The notes below the pieces were generated by a model, which had not been told where the DNA came from, made no database searches, and saw only the letters and a list, made by a program, of their open reading frames with translations. From the NCBI RefSeq assembly GCF_001518015.1, contig NZ_LPUY01000077.1, positions 46,493 through 110,492 on the forward strand: DNA of 64,000 nt, read 5' to 3'. This DNA comes from Tritonibacter horizontis. Lineage in GTDB: Bacteria; Pseudomonadota; Alphaproteobacteria; Rhodobacterales; Rhodobacteraceae. Made by a program: the position numbers and the translations under genes. Below are positions 27,411 through 36,421 of this stretch, piece after piece (position 1 is the first letter of the stretch; each line of letters opens with the position of its first letter).

Positions 27411-27570
27411 GGAGGATGGGGCTGCGGCCCGCTATCACATGGTGCAGGACAAGGATGCCGGTTTGGCACCGCGGGACAGATCGCGGTGAAAGATGCCTGG
27501 GGCAAGGCAGGTCGGGATCGAGACTCAGCCGGAGCCGCGATGGGCGCCGAAGACAGCTATGGAGATGACG

Positions 27571-28794
27571 GTGAACTATACCGCACAACTCGACGCAGCG
27601 ATTGAACGCCTTCACGAAGAAGGCCGCTATCGGACGTTTATCGACATCGAGCGCAAGCGCGGTCAATTCCCTCACGCCGTCTGGACCCGGCCCGATGGCA
27701 GCGAACAGGACATCACCGTCTGGTGTGGCAACGACTATCTCGGGATGGGGCAGAACCCTTCTGTGCTCAAGGCGATGCGCGAGGCGCTGGACGCGACCGG
27801 TGCCGGCTCTGGCGGCACGCGCAACATCTCCGGCACCACGATCTATCACAAGGAACTGGAGGCAGAGCTGGCGGATCTGCATGGCAAGGAAGCGGCCCTG
27901 CTGTTCACCTCCGCCTATATCGCCAATGATGCGACCCTTTCGACCCTGCCGAAACTGCTGCCCGGCCTCATTATCTATTCCGATGCGCTGAACCATGCCT
28001 CGATGATCGAAGGCGTGCGCCGCAACGGCGGGGCCAAGCGGATCTTCCGCCACAACGATGTGGCGCATCTGCGCGAACTGCTTTCGGCCGACGACCCGCA
28101 AGCGCCCAAGCTGATCGCGTTTGAATCGATCTATTCCATGGACGGCGATTTCGGCCCCATTGCAGAGATCTGCGACCTGGCGGAAGAGTTCAATGCACTC
28201 ACCTATATCGACGAGGTGCACGCGGTGGGCATGTATGGCCCGCGCGGCGGTGGCGTCAGCGAACGCGACGGGCTGGCGGATCGGATTGACATCATCAATG
28301 GCACTCTGGCCAAGGCCTATGGCGTCATGGGCGGCTATATCGCGGCCTCGGAAAAAATGTGCGATGCGATCCGCTCTTATGCGCCCGGGTTCATCTTCAC
28401 CACATCGCTGGCACCGTCCGTGGCGGCAGGGGCGGCGGCTTCGGTGCGCCACCTCAAGACCGCACAGGAGCTGCGCGACAAGCATCAGGAACAGGCGCGC
28501 TATCTCAAGGCGCGGCTGAAGATGATGGGACTGCCGATCATTGATCATGGCAGCCATATCGTTCCGGTTATCGTCGGAAATCCGGTCCATACCCAGAAAC
28601 TGAGCGATATGCTTCTGGCGGATTTCGGCATTTACGTGCAGCCGATCAATTTCCCGACCGTGCCGCGCGGCACAGAACGACTGCGTTTCACGCCCTCGCC
28701 CGTGCATGGCCCCGGCGAAATGGATCATCTTGTGCGGGCGATGGATAAACTCTGGTCGCATTGTGCGCTAAATCGCGCCGAACTGGCCGGATAA
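27571..28794 (+). CDS. hemA: 5-aminolevulinate synthase (C4 pathway)
   Basis: 407 residues from GTG 27571. This start is chosen because GGAG lies 6 nt upstream, the N terminus then aligns with Rhodobacter HemA, and the PLP-binding Lys falls at 248 as in the characterised Rhodobacter enzyme; ATG codons at 27559 and 27565 are alternatives. The enzyme condenses glycine and succinyl-CoA to aminolevulinate, the first step of heme synthesis in alphaproteobacteria. Clear motifs are [40 protein letters not shown] and GTLAKAYG. Candidate Fnr, RegA and Irr-like sites upstream suggest control by oxygen and iron. Confidence 0.97.
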   Translation: MNYTAQLDAAIERLHEEGRYRTFIDIERKRGQFPHAVWTRPDGSEQDITVWCGNDYLGMGQNPSVLKAMREALDATGAGSGGTRNISGTTIYHKELEAELADLHGKEAALLFTSAYIANDATLSTLPKLLPGLIIYSDALNHASMIEGVRRNGGAKRIFRHNDVAHLRELLSADDPQAPKLIAFESIYSMDGDFGPIAEICDLAEEFNALTYIDEVHAVGMYGPRGGGVSERDGLADRIDIINGTLAKAYGVMGGYIAASEKMCDAIRSYAPGFIFTTSLAPSVAAGAAASVRHLKTAQELRDKHQEQARYLKARLKMMGLPIIDHGSHIVPVIVGNPVHTQKLSDMLLADFGIYVQPINFPTVPRGTERLRFTPSPVHGPGEMDHLVRAMDKLWSHCALNRAELAG

Positions 28795-28832
28795 GCCACT
28801 GCGAAGTGTTCTGTAAACGGATTTGTGTTATC

Positions 28833-28848
28833 GTTTCATCAATGAAAC
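28833..28848. promoter_or_regulatory. Palindrome GTTTCAT-CA-ATGAAAC between hemA and rodZ
   Basis: A perfect 7-2-7 inverted repeat lies 38 bp after hemA and 76 bp before rodZ, with no T-run following. It may be an operator for the rodZ-ispG unit or a hemA 3' hairpin. Confidence 0.35.
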
Positions 28849-28923
28849 CGCGCTGACGAATCGAGAATCGTTTGGCGGCGCGGTAAATGTCGCAAAACGG
28901 CAGGTACTGATGGGACAGCAGGC

Positions 28924-30132
28924 ATGATCGGGCGCTTAACTCAGCGCACCCCGAAAGGTCTTGAAGACGAGTCAAAACCATTGGGTTTTGATGATTTTGA
29001 ACTGCGCCTCGGTGATACGATGCGCGGCGAACGCGCCACGATGGGCAAATCCCTGCTGGACGTGCAGCGCGAACTGCGGATCAAGGCCTCCTACATCGCC
29101 GCGATCGAAAACTGCGACCCCTCTGTCTTTGATACGCCCGGATTTATTGCCGGTTACGTGCGTTCCTACGCCCGTTACCTGAACATGGATGCCGAGACGG
29201 CGTTTAATGCCTTTTGCGCCGAAAGCGGCTTCTCCGTTGCGCATGGCATGTCGTCCGAAGCCTCGGTCCGTAAACCCAAGGACCTGCGCCGCACCACGGG
29301 CAAAGGCCTTGGCAGTGATGCCTTCATGAATTCGGCGACCCCGTTTGTGCCCGTCTCGGATGGGTTCCTGGCGCAGATCGAACCGCGCGCCATCGGCTCT
29401 TTGCTGGTGCTTTGCGCGGTGATCGGTGGCTTGGGCTACGGCGGCTGGAAAGTTCTGCGTGAGGTGCAGCAGGTCACCTTTGCCCCGGTGGAACAAACGC
29501 CCGAGGTTCTGGCTGAACTGGACCCGCTGGCCTCCGCTTCTCTGGTCTCCAGCGACCGCGCCCAGGATCCGGCGGCAGAGGCGCTCGACCGGCTTTACCG
29601 GCCACAGGCGCTTGATGTGCCGGTTCTGGTGGCGCGGGATGCGCCGATTTCCACGCTTGATCCGCGCGCGCTTGGCAATTTTGCGGCGCCGGAACAGCCG
29701 GGGCTCCTGCTTGCTGATGCCAGCCTGCCGGCAAAGGACAATCCCGATCTTGCGGTGCCACAGGTGCTTGAACCGGTTACGTCAACCGTCCAGATGCTTG
29801 CCGTGCGCCCGTCCTGGGTTCAGGTCACCGCCGCCGACGGCTCTGTGATCTTTGAAACCACCATGGAACCTGGGCAATCGTTCGAGGTTCCGCTGACCGA
29901 AGATGCTCCGAAACTGCGCACGGGTGAAAGCAGTGCGATCTATTTCGCGGTCAACGGCCAGCACTATGGCCCGGTCGGTGGACGCGGACAGGTCACGAAA
30001 AACATCGAACTGTCGCCGGATGCGCTGAGCGGACGTTTTGTTCTTGCCGATCTTCAGGCCGAACAGAACGAGGCCCTGGCCGTCTTGGTTGCTCAGTTGC
30101 GGACCACGGTCACGCCAACCCCAACCGAGTGA
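28924..30132 (+). CDS. rodZ: RodZ-like cytoskeletal membrane protein
   Basis: 402 residues. The N-terminal helix-turn-helix of the HTH_25 type (about 27-95, LGDTMRGERATMGKSLLDVQRELRIKASYIAAIE in part) is followed by a linker, one membrane helix (about 160-178) and a periplasmic Pro/Ala-rich region ending in a DUF4115-like beta domain (about 298-385, VQVTAADGSVIFE). In RodZ the cytoplasmic domain binds MreB and the protein sets cell width; it does not mainly act as a transcription factor. The next gene is ispG, which is the same neighbour pair as in E. coli and many other proteobacteria and supports the assignment. Confidence 0.88.
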   Translation: MIGRLTQRTPKGLEDESKPLGFDDFELRLGDTMRGERATMGKSLLDVQRELRIKASYIAAIENCDPSVFDTPGFIAGYVRSYARYLNMDAETAFNAFCAESGFSVAHGMSSEASVRKPKDLRRTTGKGLGSDAFMNSATPFVPVSDGFLAQIEPRAIGSLLVLCAVIGGLGYGGWKVLREVQQVTFAPVEQTPEVLAELDPLASASLVSSDRAQDPAAEALDRLYRPQALDVPVLVARDAPISTLDPRALGNFAAPEQPGLLLADASLPAKDNPDLAVPQVLEPVTSTVQMLAVRPSWVQVTAADGSVIFETTMEPGQSFEVPLTEDAPKLRTGESSAIYFAVNGQHYGPVGGRGQVTKNIELSPDALSGRFVLADLQAEQNEALAVLVAQLRTTVTPTPTE

Positions 30133-30303
30133 TCCTGCGCCCCCCGCTCCGCACGCCAGCCTGTTCCCGCCCGGATCCCCGCGCTTTGCGGCGATAGATC
30201 GCGGCTTTTTCGACGAGTCTTTGCCCGATCTCCGGGACAGCCATTGCAGGCACCGGAGCCTCGGCCTATCTATGGCCCAAGCGACACGCAGGACGAGGCA
30301 ACT

Positions 30304-31437
30304 ATGTCCCTGAATCACATCCGCCCCTGGCGGAACATCGAACGCCGCAAAAGCCGCCAGATCCATGTTGGCAACGTGCCGGTGGGGGGCGATGCCCCGA
30401 TTTCGGTGCAGACCATGACCAACACCCTGACCACCGATGTCAAAGCGACGATTGTCCAGATCGTCGCTGCGGCAGAGGCCGGGGCGGATATCGTGCGGGT
30501 TTCGGTCCCGGACGAAGCCTCCGCCCGCGCCCTGAAAGAGATCGTCGCCGAAAGCCCGGTGCCTATCGTGGCCGATATCCATTTTCACTACAAACGCGGG
30601 ATCGAGGCGGCAGAGGCGGGCGCGGCCTGTCTTCGTATCAACCCCGGCAACATCGGTGACGAAAAACGCGTCGCCGAGGTCATCCGCGCCGCCCGTGATC
30701 ACAATTGTTCGATCCGCATCGGTGTCAACGCGGGCAGTCTCGAAAAACACCTGCTCGACAAATATGGCGAACCCTGTCCCGATGCCATGGTCGAAAGCGG
30801 TATGGACCATATCCGGATCCTGCAGGATCACGATTTTCACAACTTCAAGATTTCGGTCAAGGCGTCCGATGTCTTCATGTCCGCCGCGGCCTACCAGATG
30901 CTGGCAGAGGCCACGGACGCGCCGATTCACCTTGGCATCACCGAGGCCGGCGGCCTTACCTCCGGCACCATCAAATCGGCCATCGGTCTGGGGCAATTGC
31001 TCTGGATGGGGATTGGCGACACCCTCCGCGTCAGCCTGTCGGCAGATCCGGTCCAAGAGGTGAAAGTCGGTTTTGAGATCCTAAAATCCCTCGGCCTGCG
31101 CCATCGAGGCGTCAATATTATCTCTTGTCCCTCCTGTGCACGCCAGGGGTTTGACGTCATCAAAACCGTGGAAACGCTGGAAGAGCGGCTTGAACATATC
31201 AAGACGCCCATGAGCCTGTCGATCATCGGCTGCGTGGTGAACGGCCCGGGCGAGGCGCTGATGACCGATGTCGGCTTCACCGGCGGCGGCGCGGGCTCCG
31301 GTATGGTCTATCTGGCGGGCAAAGCCAGCCACAAGATGTCGAATGATCAGATGATCAATCACATCGTCGAGGAAGTCGAAAAGAAGGCCGCAAGCCTGGA
31401 AAGCCAGTCGGCGCAAGAGATTGAAGCGGCAGAATAA
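30304..31437 (+). CDS. ispG: 4-hydroxy-3-methylbut-2-enyl diphosphate synthase
   Basis: 377 residues from ATG 30304 (GAGG 5-6 nt upstream); an in-frame start 20 codons earlier lacks support. IspG reduces MEcPP to HMBPP in the MEP isoprenoid pathway with a 4Fe-4S cluster. The cluster ligands are in [10 protein letters not shown] and in [12 protein letters not shown], and the conserved cluster-near Glu follows. The TIM-barrel part begins with [15 protein letters not shown] and includes LRINPGNIG. The 171-bp gap after rodZ is long for tight coupling but the two are probably co-transcribed. Confidence 0.96.
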   Translation: MSLNHIRPWRNIERRKSRQIHVGNVPVGGDAPISVQTMTNTLTTDVKATIVQIVAAAEAGADIVRVSVPDEASARALKEIVAESPVPIVADIHFHYKRGIEAAEAGAACLRINPGNIGDEKRVAEVIRAARDHNCSIRIGVNAGSLEKHLLDKYGEPCPDAMVESGMDHIRILQDHDFHNFKISVKASDVFMSAAAYQMLAEATDAPIHLGITEAGGLTSGTIKSAIGLGQLLWMGIGDTLRVSLSADPVQEVKVGFEILKSLGLRHRGVNIISCPSCARQGFDVIKTVETLEERLEHIKTPMSLSIIGCVVNGPGEALMTDVGFTGGGAGSGMVYLAGKASHKMSNDQMINHIVEEVEKKAASLESQSAQEIEAAE

Positions 31438-31533
31438 ATCCGCCGCTTCCGTGACTTTCTGATGACAGGCTTGGTGGTCTGGCCAGATCCCTCCTGGCAG
31501 AGTGGTAGGGGGGGCATCCCCCCCCGCACCCAG

Positions 31534-31597
31534 TCTTGATTGTTTGCTGTCTTGATTTTTAGCTGCCTTGATTGTCAGCAGCCTTGCGCGTCAGCTG
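31534..31597. repeat. Four degenerate 16-bp tandem repeats at the 3' end of the dsbA-like gene
   Basis: Units are TCTTGATTGTTTGCTG, TCTTGATTTTTAGCTG, CCTTGATTGTCAGCAG and CCTTGCGCGTCAGCTG, head to tail without gaps. The last unit contains the stop codon of the dsbA-like gene (31591-31593). Upstream at 31508-31525 there is a G7/C8 hairpin without T-run. Confidence 0.75.
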
Positions 31598-32355
31598 CGC
31601 GCCGCGCGGATCTCTTCGATCATGAGCTGAAGCTGGTCCGCAGGCAGAAAGCCACGCAACATTTCGTCTTCCAGCACAAAGGTCGGCGTCCCCGAAATCG
31701 ACAGCTGCTGCGCCAGCGCGCGGGTGCGTTGCAATTGTTCGGTCACATCCGCGCTGTCCATCCGCGCCAGAATGGCATCCGCATCCAGCGACAGCCCCTC
31801 GGCCATCCGCCGCAGCGCCACTTCGTTTGGCTCGCTGGTATAGGCCATCAGCGTGTCGTGAACCTCCTTGTAGGCCGCGTCGCCGGCCTCCAGCTTGGTT
31901 GCGATGGCAAAGCGTGACGACAATACTGACGCTTCGCCCAGAATCGGGAATTCCTTCACCACCAGCCGGATGTTGGGATCTTGCGCCAGCAGGGTCTCGA
32001 TCTCGGGGGCGGCGCGTCGGCAATAGCCGCAGCGGTAGTCCATGAATTCAACCAGGGTGATGTCCCCGTCGGGATTGCCGCCCACCCAGGAATAGCCGTC
32101 GTCCTGCAATTCCTGCAGGCTGGCCGCCACCAGGGCGTCGTCGCGCGCCGCTTCGGCGCTGGCCTGTTGGTCTTCCAGAACGTCTACCGCTTCGAGAATA
32201 ACTTCAGGATTTTCAAGGAGATAGCTACGCACGGCGGCGCCGAAAGCGTCCCGTTCCTCAGCCGTCATTGCGCTCAGATCAAACGCCAGCGCCGCCGGAG
32301 CGGAGAGAGAGAGCGCGCAGGCCGCAGCCGCAGCCATGCGTGTCAGGGCAATCAT
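31591..32355 (-). CDS. Periplasmic DsbA-family thiol oxidoreductase (ScsC-like)
   Basis: 254 residues. A signal peptide ends near residue 24 (ALA|FD). A helical N-terminal extension follows (about 30-85, containing YLLENPEVILEAVDVLED), which in ScsC-type proteins forms the oligomerisation stalk. The thioredoxin fold holds the active-site CGYC (Cys109 and Cys112) and the cis-Pro loop SGTPTFVLE. Such proteins reshuffle or form disulfides in the periplasm. The start overlaps the stop of the M48 protease gene (ATGA), so envelope quality control is the shared theme. The 3' end lies in a run of 16-bp repeats. Confidence 0.9.
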   Translation of the reverse strand: MIALTRMAAAAACALSLSAPAALAFDLSAMTAEERDAFGAAVRSYLLENPEVILEAVDVLEDQQASAEAARDDALVAASLQELQDDGYSWVGGNPDGDITLVEFMDYRCGYCRRAAPEIETLLAQDPNIRLVVKEFPILGEASVLSSRFAIATKLEAGDAAYKEVHDTLMAYTSEPNEVALRRMAEGLSLDADAILARMDSADVTEQLQRTRALAQQLSISGTPTFVLEDEMLRGFLPADQLQLMIEEIRAARS

Positions 32356-33791
32356 TTCTTGTTCCTTTTCTCGTCTTGTTCAAATGCAATCAATACGTCT
32401 TGGGCACGACGCCAGGCCGGCGATCCGTTGGGCAACAGACCCACCGCGCGCTTGGCATGGGGGCCGGCATCCGGCAGTCGTCCCTGCAAAGCATAGCGTT
32501 CAGCAGTTACCAAAGCTGCCATACCCGTTTGTTTTGTTTGCGCATAGGCCAGAGACATGTCCCTGAGCAAGGTCGCATTGCGAAAATCAAGTCCGCGCGC
32601 CCGCTCCATGGTGGTCAGCGCCGCGCTGGATTGCCCCGCAGCCAGTTGCGCCCGGCCAAGCCCGGCCAGGATCAGCGGCTCGTTCGGGGCCAGTTTTGCG
32701 GCCGTGGAAAAGGCCGAAACCGCGCTTTGCCATTGCCGGTTTTCATACAGGATCTGACCCAGAAGATCGTGGAAATAGGCATCATCGGGTCGCTTGGCCA
32801 GCAGGCTCTGCATCTCCTGTTGCGCCCGTCTGAGGTCGTTCTGGCGATGCGCGGCGATGGCGGCGCGCATGTGTTTCACATCGGTAAACTGTTCCGTGGC
32901 CAATCGTCGTTTCGACCAGCTTGGTGCGCGGGTAAAGGCTGACAACTTGCCCTGGATGCGGGCCAGCCAATAGGCGGCTTCGGGCGAATTTTCGATCTGA
33001 CCCTGGGCGCTGGTGGCATAGGCCTGCGCCGCACGTATGCGATCCCGGGTCAGCGGATGCGAGCGCATGTAAGGGTCCTGGCTGGCGGCGCCCAGAACCT
33101 CTTGCCCGGCAAAAATCCTGTGCAGATCGACCATCCCCTGTGGGTCAATCCCGGCGCGCGTCAGATAGCCCACCGCCGAGCGATCCGCCGAGGCCTCTTC
33201 GGCGCGGGTATGGGACAAAAAGCCCCGTGTCGCGGCCGATTGCGCGCCTGCCGCCAGCCCGATCGCCGCCTTGCCGCCACCGGCGACCCCGGCCAGCAGC
33301 GCCAGCGCGGTTCCGAACCCGGCGGCAGTACTGGCCGAACGCAGGTTCTGGCCGCGCCGCCCGATATGGCCGTTGGCAATATGCGCGGCTTCATGCGCCA
33401 GCAGGGCCTGCAGCATCTCAGGGGTTTCCACCTTGAGGATCAGCCCGTGGTTTACAAAAATCGCATTCTGGTCGATCACAAAGGCGTTGAAGCTGTTGTC
33501 ATCAACCACCAGAACCCGCAGCCGCCGCGGGTTCAATCCGGCAGCCCGCAGCACCGGGTCCGCCAGGCGGGACAACCCATATTCAATATCGGCATCCCGC
33601 AGCAGCCGGATCGACTGGGCCGCTGCCGACAACGGCGGCAGGGCGATGCTGCAAACCAGCAAGGCCATCAGCACGGGCAAACGCAGGACCGCGCCAAGGC
33701 CACGCGTCAAACCGGGGCCGCCCGCCAAAAGAAGCGCCGGGAAGAACCCGCCCGGGATTGACGTGGAGGGGAATACGCGGTCAAAACTCAT
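32352..33791 (-). CDS. BepA-like M48 metalloprotease with TPR domain
   Basis: 479 residues from ATG 33791; a start at 33668 would begin just before the hydrophobic segment MALLVCSIALPPLSAAAQ and cannot be excluded. The zinc motif is HEAAH (His133-His137 from the chosen start) with a distal Glu region EEASADRSAV. The C-terminal 200 residues form TPR-like helical repeats (AYFHDLLGQILYENRQW, LAGLGRAQLAAGQ). E. coli BepA has the same layout and works in the periplasm on LptD and BAM assembly. It overlaps the dsbA-like gene by 4 bp, which suits a function in outer-membrane protein quality control, since LptD needs disulfides. Confidence 0.88.
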   Translation of the reverse strand: MSFDRVFPSTSIPGGFFPALLLAGGPGLTRGLGAVLRLPVLMALLVCSIALPPLSAAAQSIRLLRDADIEYGLSRLADPVLRAAGLNPRRLRVLVVDDNSFNAFVIDQNAIFVNHGLILKVETPEMLQALLAHEAAHIANGHIGRRGQNLRSASTAAGFGTALALLAGVAGGGKAAIGLAAGAQSAATRGFLSHTRAEEASADRSAVGYLTRAGIDPQGMVDLHRIFAGQEVLGAASQDPYMRSHPLTRDRIRAAQAYATSAQGQIENSPEAAYWLARIQGKLSAFTRAPSWSKRRLATEQFTDVKHMRAAIAAHRQNDLRRAQQEMQSLLAKRPDDAYFHDLLGQILYENRQWQSAVSAFSTAAKLAPNEPLILAGLGRAQLAAGQSSAALTTMERARGLDFRNATLLRDMSLAYAQTKQTGMAALVTAERYALQGRLPDAGPHAKRAVGLLPNGSPAWRRAQDVLIAFEQDEKRNKK

Positions 33792-33813
33792 GGCCGCACA
33801 ATGGGAGATCAGC

Positions 33814-34959
33814 ATGCGAAACTCAAGCCGGTCAAAAGTCGATCCCTTCATTGTGATGGACGTGATGGAGGCCGCCCGTCAGGCGGAGGACGCCGGGCGT
33901 CACATCATCCATATGGAGGTCGGACAACCCTCGACAGGGGCGCCGCAGGCGGCCCGGCAGGCGCTGTCGGATGCGCTGGAAACGGACGCCATGGGGTATA
34001 CCGTGGCGCTGGGTCTGCCTGCCCTGCGCCGACGGATCGCGCAGCATTACGGCGATTGGTATAATGTCGATCTCAACCCCGAACGGGTGGTGATCACGCC
34101 TGGCTCTTCGGGCGCATTTATTCTCAGCTTCACGGCGCTGTTTGACAGCGGTGACCGGGTTGGCATCGGCGCGCCCGGCTACCCGTCCTATCGTCAGATC
34201 CTGCACGCGCTCGGGATGCAGCCCGTGGATATTGAAACGGCTCCGGAAAACCGCCTGCAGCCGGTTGCGGCGGATCTGCGCGGGCTGGATCTTGCCGGTC
34301 TGATGGTGGCCTCGCCGGCCAATCCAACCGGCACCATGCTCGACCGAACGGCGCTTGCGACGCTGATGGAGGCGGCGCAGGCCGAAGGCGCCAGCTTCAT
34401 CTCGGACGAGATCTATCACGGGCTGGAATACGAGGCAAAGGCGGTCACTGCGCTGGAAATCTCGGACGAGGCCTATGTGATCAATTCCTTTTCAAAGTAT
34501 TTTTCGATGACGGGCTGGCGCGTTGGCTGGATGATTGTGCCCGAGGATCACATCCGCACGGTGGAACGGATCGCCCAGAACATGTTCATCTGTGCCCCGC
34601 ACGCCAGCCAGGTTGCCGCACTTGCAGCGATGGAATGCACCACAGAGCTGGAAGCCAACCTTGCGGTCTATGCGCGCAACCGACAGCTGATGTTGGACGG
34701 GCTGCCGCGCGCCGGTTTCACCAAGATCGCGCCGCCGGACGGTGCCTTTTATGTCTATGCGGATGTTTCCGACCTGACGACGGACAGCCGTGCGCTGGCG
34801 GCAGAGATCCTACAACAGGCGGGCGTGGCGGTTACTCCGGGGCTGGATTTCGACCCTCAACGCGGGGCCACCACGCTGCGGTTTTCCTATGCCCGGGCGA
34901 CATCGGACATCGAAGAGGGCCTGAGACGCCTTGAAATCTTTATGCGGGGTCGCCTCTGA
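33814..34959 (+). CDS. PLP-dependent class I/II aminotransferase
   Basis: 381 residues from ATG 33814, with GGGAG 6 nt upstream. The PLP Lys is in NSFSKYFSMTGWRVGW. Other landmarks are HMEVGQPSTGAP, the GSSGAFILSF loop, ASPANPTGTM and SDEIYHGLEY. The shape is that of aspartate/aromatic aminotransferases of fold type I. The specific substrate is not decided. It is divergent from the M48 gene by only 22 bp, and its stop overlaps the amiC start by one base (TGATG), so it is co-transcribed with an envelope gene without an obvious metabolic link. Confidence 0.9.
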   Translation: MRNSSRSKVDPFIVMDVMEAARQAEDAGRHIIHMEVGQPSTGAPQAARQALSDALETDAMGYTVALGLPALRRRIAQHYGDWYNVDLNPERVVITPGSSGAFILSFTALFDSGDRVGIGAPGYPSYRQILHALGMQPVDIETAPENRLQPVAADLRGLDLAGLMVASPANPTGTMLDRTALATLMEAAQAEGASFISDEIYHGLEYEAKAVTALEISDEAYVINSFSKYFSMTGWRVGWMIVPEDHIRTVERIAQNMFICAPHASQVAALAAMECTTELEANLAVYARNRQLMLDGLPRAGFTKIAPPDGAFYVYADVSDLTTDSRALAAEILQQAGVAVTPGLDFDPQRGATTLRFSYARATSDIEEGLRRLEIFMRGRL

Positions 34960-36188
34960 TGCGCCTTTTACCAGGTCTGTTCGCGGTCGCTGTTGCGCTG
35001 ATGTGTCTGCCTATCGGCGCCAGCGCGCAGGGGTTTTCCGCCCTCGCGCGGGTGTTGCCGGAGCACAGCCGCCTGGTGGACGATCGCGCCGGCGCGCGGC
35101 TTGAACTGGGGTTGAGCCAGGGGGTGCCTTACCGGATCTTTACCCTCGACGATCCGCGCCGGGTGGTGCTGGATTTTCAGGAGGTGGATTGGACCGGACT
35201 GCGCGCTGACCCCTTTATTGTCTCGGATATTGTACGAGATATCCGTTATGGCGGATATGTGCCCGGCTGGTCGCGGATGGTCCTGGAGCTGGAAACGCCG
35301 ATGCAGATCGCCGCAGCGGCGATGACGATCGACACGGTATCCGCCGAGGCCAGGCTTGTGGTGGAGCTGGAACCGATAGAGGCCGCGGCCTTTGCCGCTG
35401 GTGCCGGGGCCCCCTATGACCCCCGTCTGGATTTGCCCCAGCCCGCGCCGATAAAGACCCGTCCACCCCGAGACGCGGACGCGCCGCTGCTGGTCATGCT
35501 GGACCCAGGCCACGGCGGGCTCGACCCCGGTGCCGAAGCCGAAGGGGGCATTGCCGAAAAGGACCTGATGCTGAGTTTCGCCTATGATCTGGGCGAACGG
35601 CTGGTGCGCTCGGGCGGGTTCGAGGTGCTCTTGACCCGCGAGGGCGATTATTTTGTCTCGCTCGAACGCCGCATCGCAATGGCCCACCGTCAGGGCGCGG
35701 ATCTGTTCCTGTCGCTGCATGCCGACTCGGTGTCCGAGGGGATGGCCCATGGCACCGTCGTCTATACCCTGTCGAAAGCGGCCTCGGATGTGGCCTCGGC
35801 GAAACTGGCCGAACGGCACGACCGGGCGGATCTGCTGTCTGGCAGCGACCTGAGCAAGGTCGATGACGAGGTGACGGATGTGTTGCTGGACCTGGCGCGA
35901 CAGGAAACCCACCCGCGCAGCGCGGCCCTGGCCCAATCGGTCATCGAGGCGCTGATGGAGCAGGGCGGGCCGGTCAATCGCCGCCCATTGCGCTCTGCCG
36001 GGTTCTCGGTGCTGAAATCAGCAGATATTCCGTCGGTGCTGATCGAACTTGGTTTCATGTCCAGCCCGCGCGACCTTGAGCATCTGACCGATCCGGAATG
36101 GCGGGCACGGGCGGCGCAGGGGATCCTGAACGGGCTTTTGAACTGGCGCGAGGCGGATGCGGCGCGGCGCGCGCTGGTCCGGCAGTGA
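34959..36188 (+). CDS. amiC: N-acetylmuramoyl-L-alanine amidase with AMIN domain
   Basis: 409 residues. A signal peptide ends near residue 23 (SAQ). An AMIN domain follows (about 45-145), which targets septal peptidoglycan. The Amidase_3 catalytic domain (about 175-400) has zinc ligands in LDPGHGGLDPGA, a Glu in EKDLMLSFA, a His in LSLHADS and the catalytic Glu in VLIELGFMSS. It cuts the bond between muramic acid and the stem peptide to separate daughter cells. In this class activity usually depends on an EnvC/NlpD-type activator, not encoded here. A strong penicillin-binding protein gene follows, preceded by its own promoter. Confidence 0.93.
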   Translation: MRLLPGLFAVAVALMCLPIGASAQGFSALARVLPEHSRLVDDRAGARLELGLSQGVPYRIFTLDDPRRVVLDFQEVDWTGLRADPFIVSDIVRDIRYGGYVPGWSRMVLELETPMQIAAAAMTIDTVSAEARLVVELEPIEAAAFAAGAGAPYDPRLDLPQPAPIKTRPPRDADAPLLVMLDPGHGGLDPGAEAEGGIAEKDLMLSFAYDLGERLVRSGGFEVLLTREGDYFVSLERRIAMAHRQGADLFLSLHADSVSEGMAHGTVVYTLSKAASDVASAKLAERHDRADLLSGSDLSKVDDEVTDVLLDLARQETHPRSAALAQSVIEALMEQGGPVNRRPLRSAGFSVLKSADIPSVLIELGFMSSPRDLEHLTDPEWRARAAQGILNGLLNWREADAARRALVRQ

Positions 36189-36330
36189 CACCGACCGAAA
36201 ATCCACCGACCCGGCTGGTCCCGGCCGGGCGCGCACCAGCGACTTGTGCTGCTTCTTGCCGTCCCGCCCCAAACATCTGAAAGTGACAATACAGCCGGGC
36301 AAGGCTCTGCTATGATCTCACCGACCACGT

Positions 36331-36349
36331 GCGCAGACGACGTCTGCGC
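36331..36349. promoter_or_regulatory. Perfect 19-bp palindrome just upstream of the mrcA promoter
   Basis: GCGCAGACG-A-CGTCTGCGC is a perfect 9-1-9 inverted repeat ending 14 bp before the -35 box of mrcA. No T-run follows. Its place suits an operator, though termination of amiC transcripts is possible. Confidence 0.5.
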
Positions 36350-36363
36350 CGCCGTATCACGTT

Positions 36364-36392
36364 TTGACGCTTGTCATGTTGCGCTCTATATA
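36364..36392 (+). promoter_or_regulatory. Housekeeping sigma promoter of mrcA
   Basis: TTGACG (36364-36369), a 17-bp spacer and TATATA (36387-36392). The start of transcription would be near 36399, about 23 nt before the GTG. It is one of the best matches to consensus in the window. Confidence 0.7.
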
Positions 36393-36421
36393 AGCGGCAC
36401 CGTGCGAGAAAGGCCCACATA

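Larger units (their letters stand above)
27107..27570. other. Divergent control region between the M20 peptidase gene and hemA
   Basis: 464 bp without a gene. Three candidate protein-binding sites at 27305, 27362 and 27397 are listed separately. A weak promoter (TTGCCT at 27352-27357, 17-bp gap, TAAAAC at 27375-27380) would read toward hemA and overlaps the second of them. Confidence 0.5.

Noticed and set aside
27301..28761. A 486-codon minus-strand frame opposite hemA
   Set aside because: Antisense shadow of hemA; it would also cover the hemA control sites.
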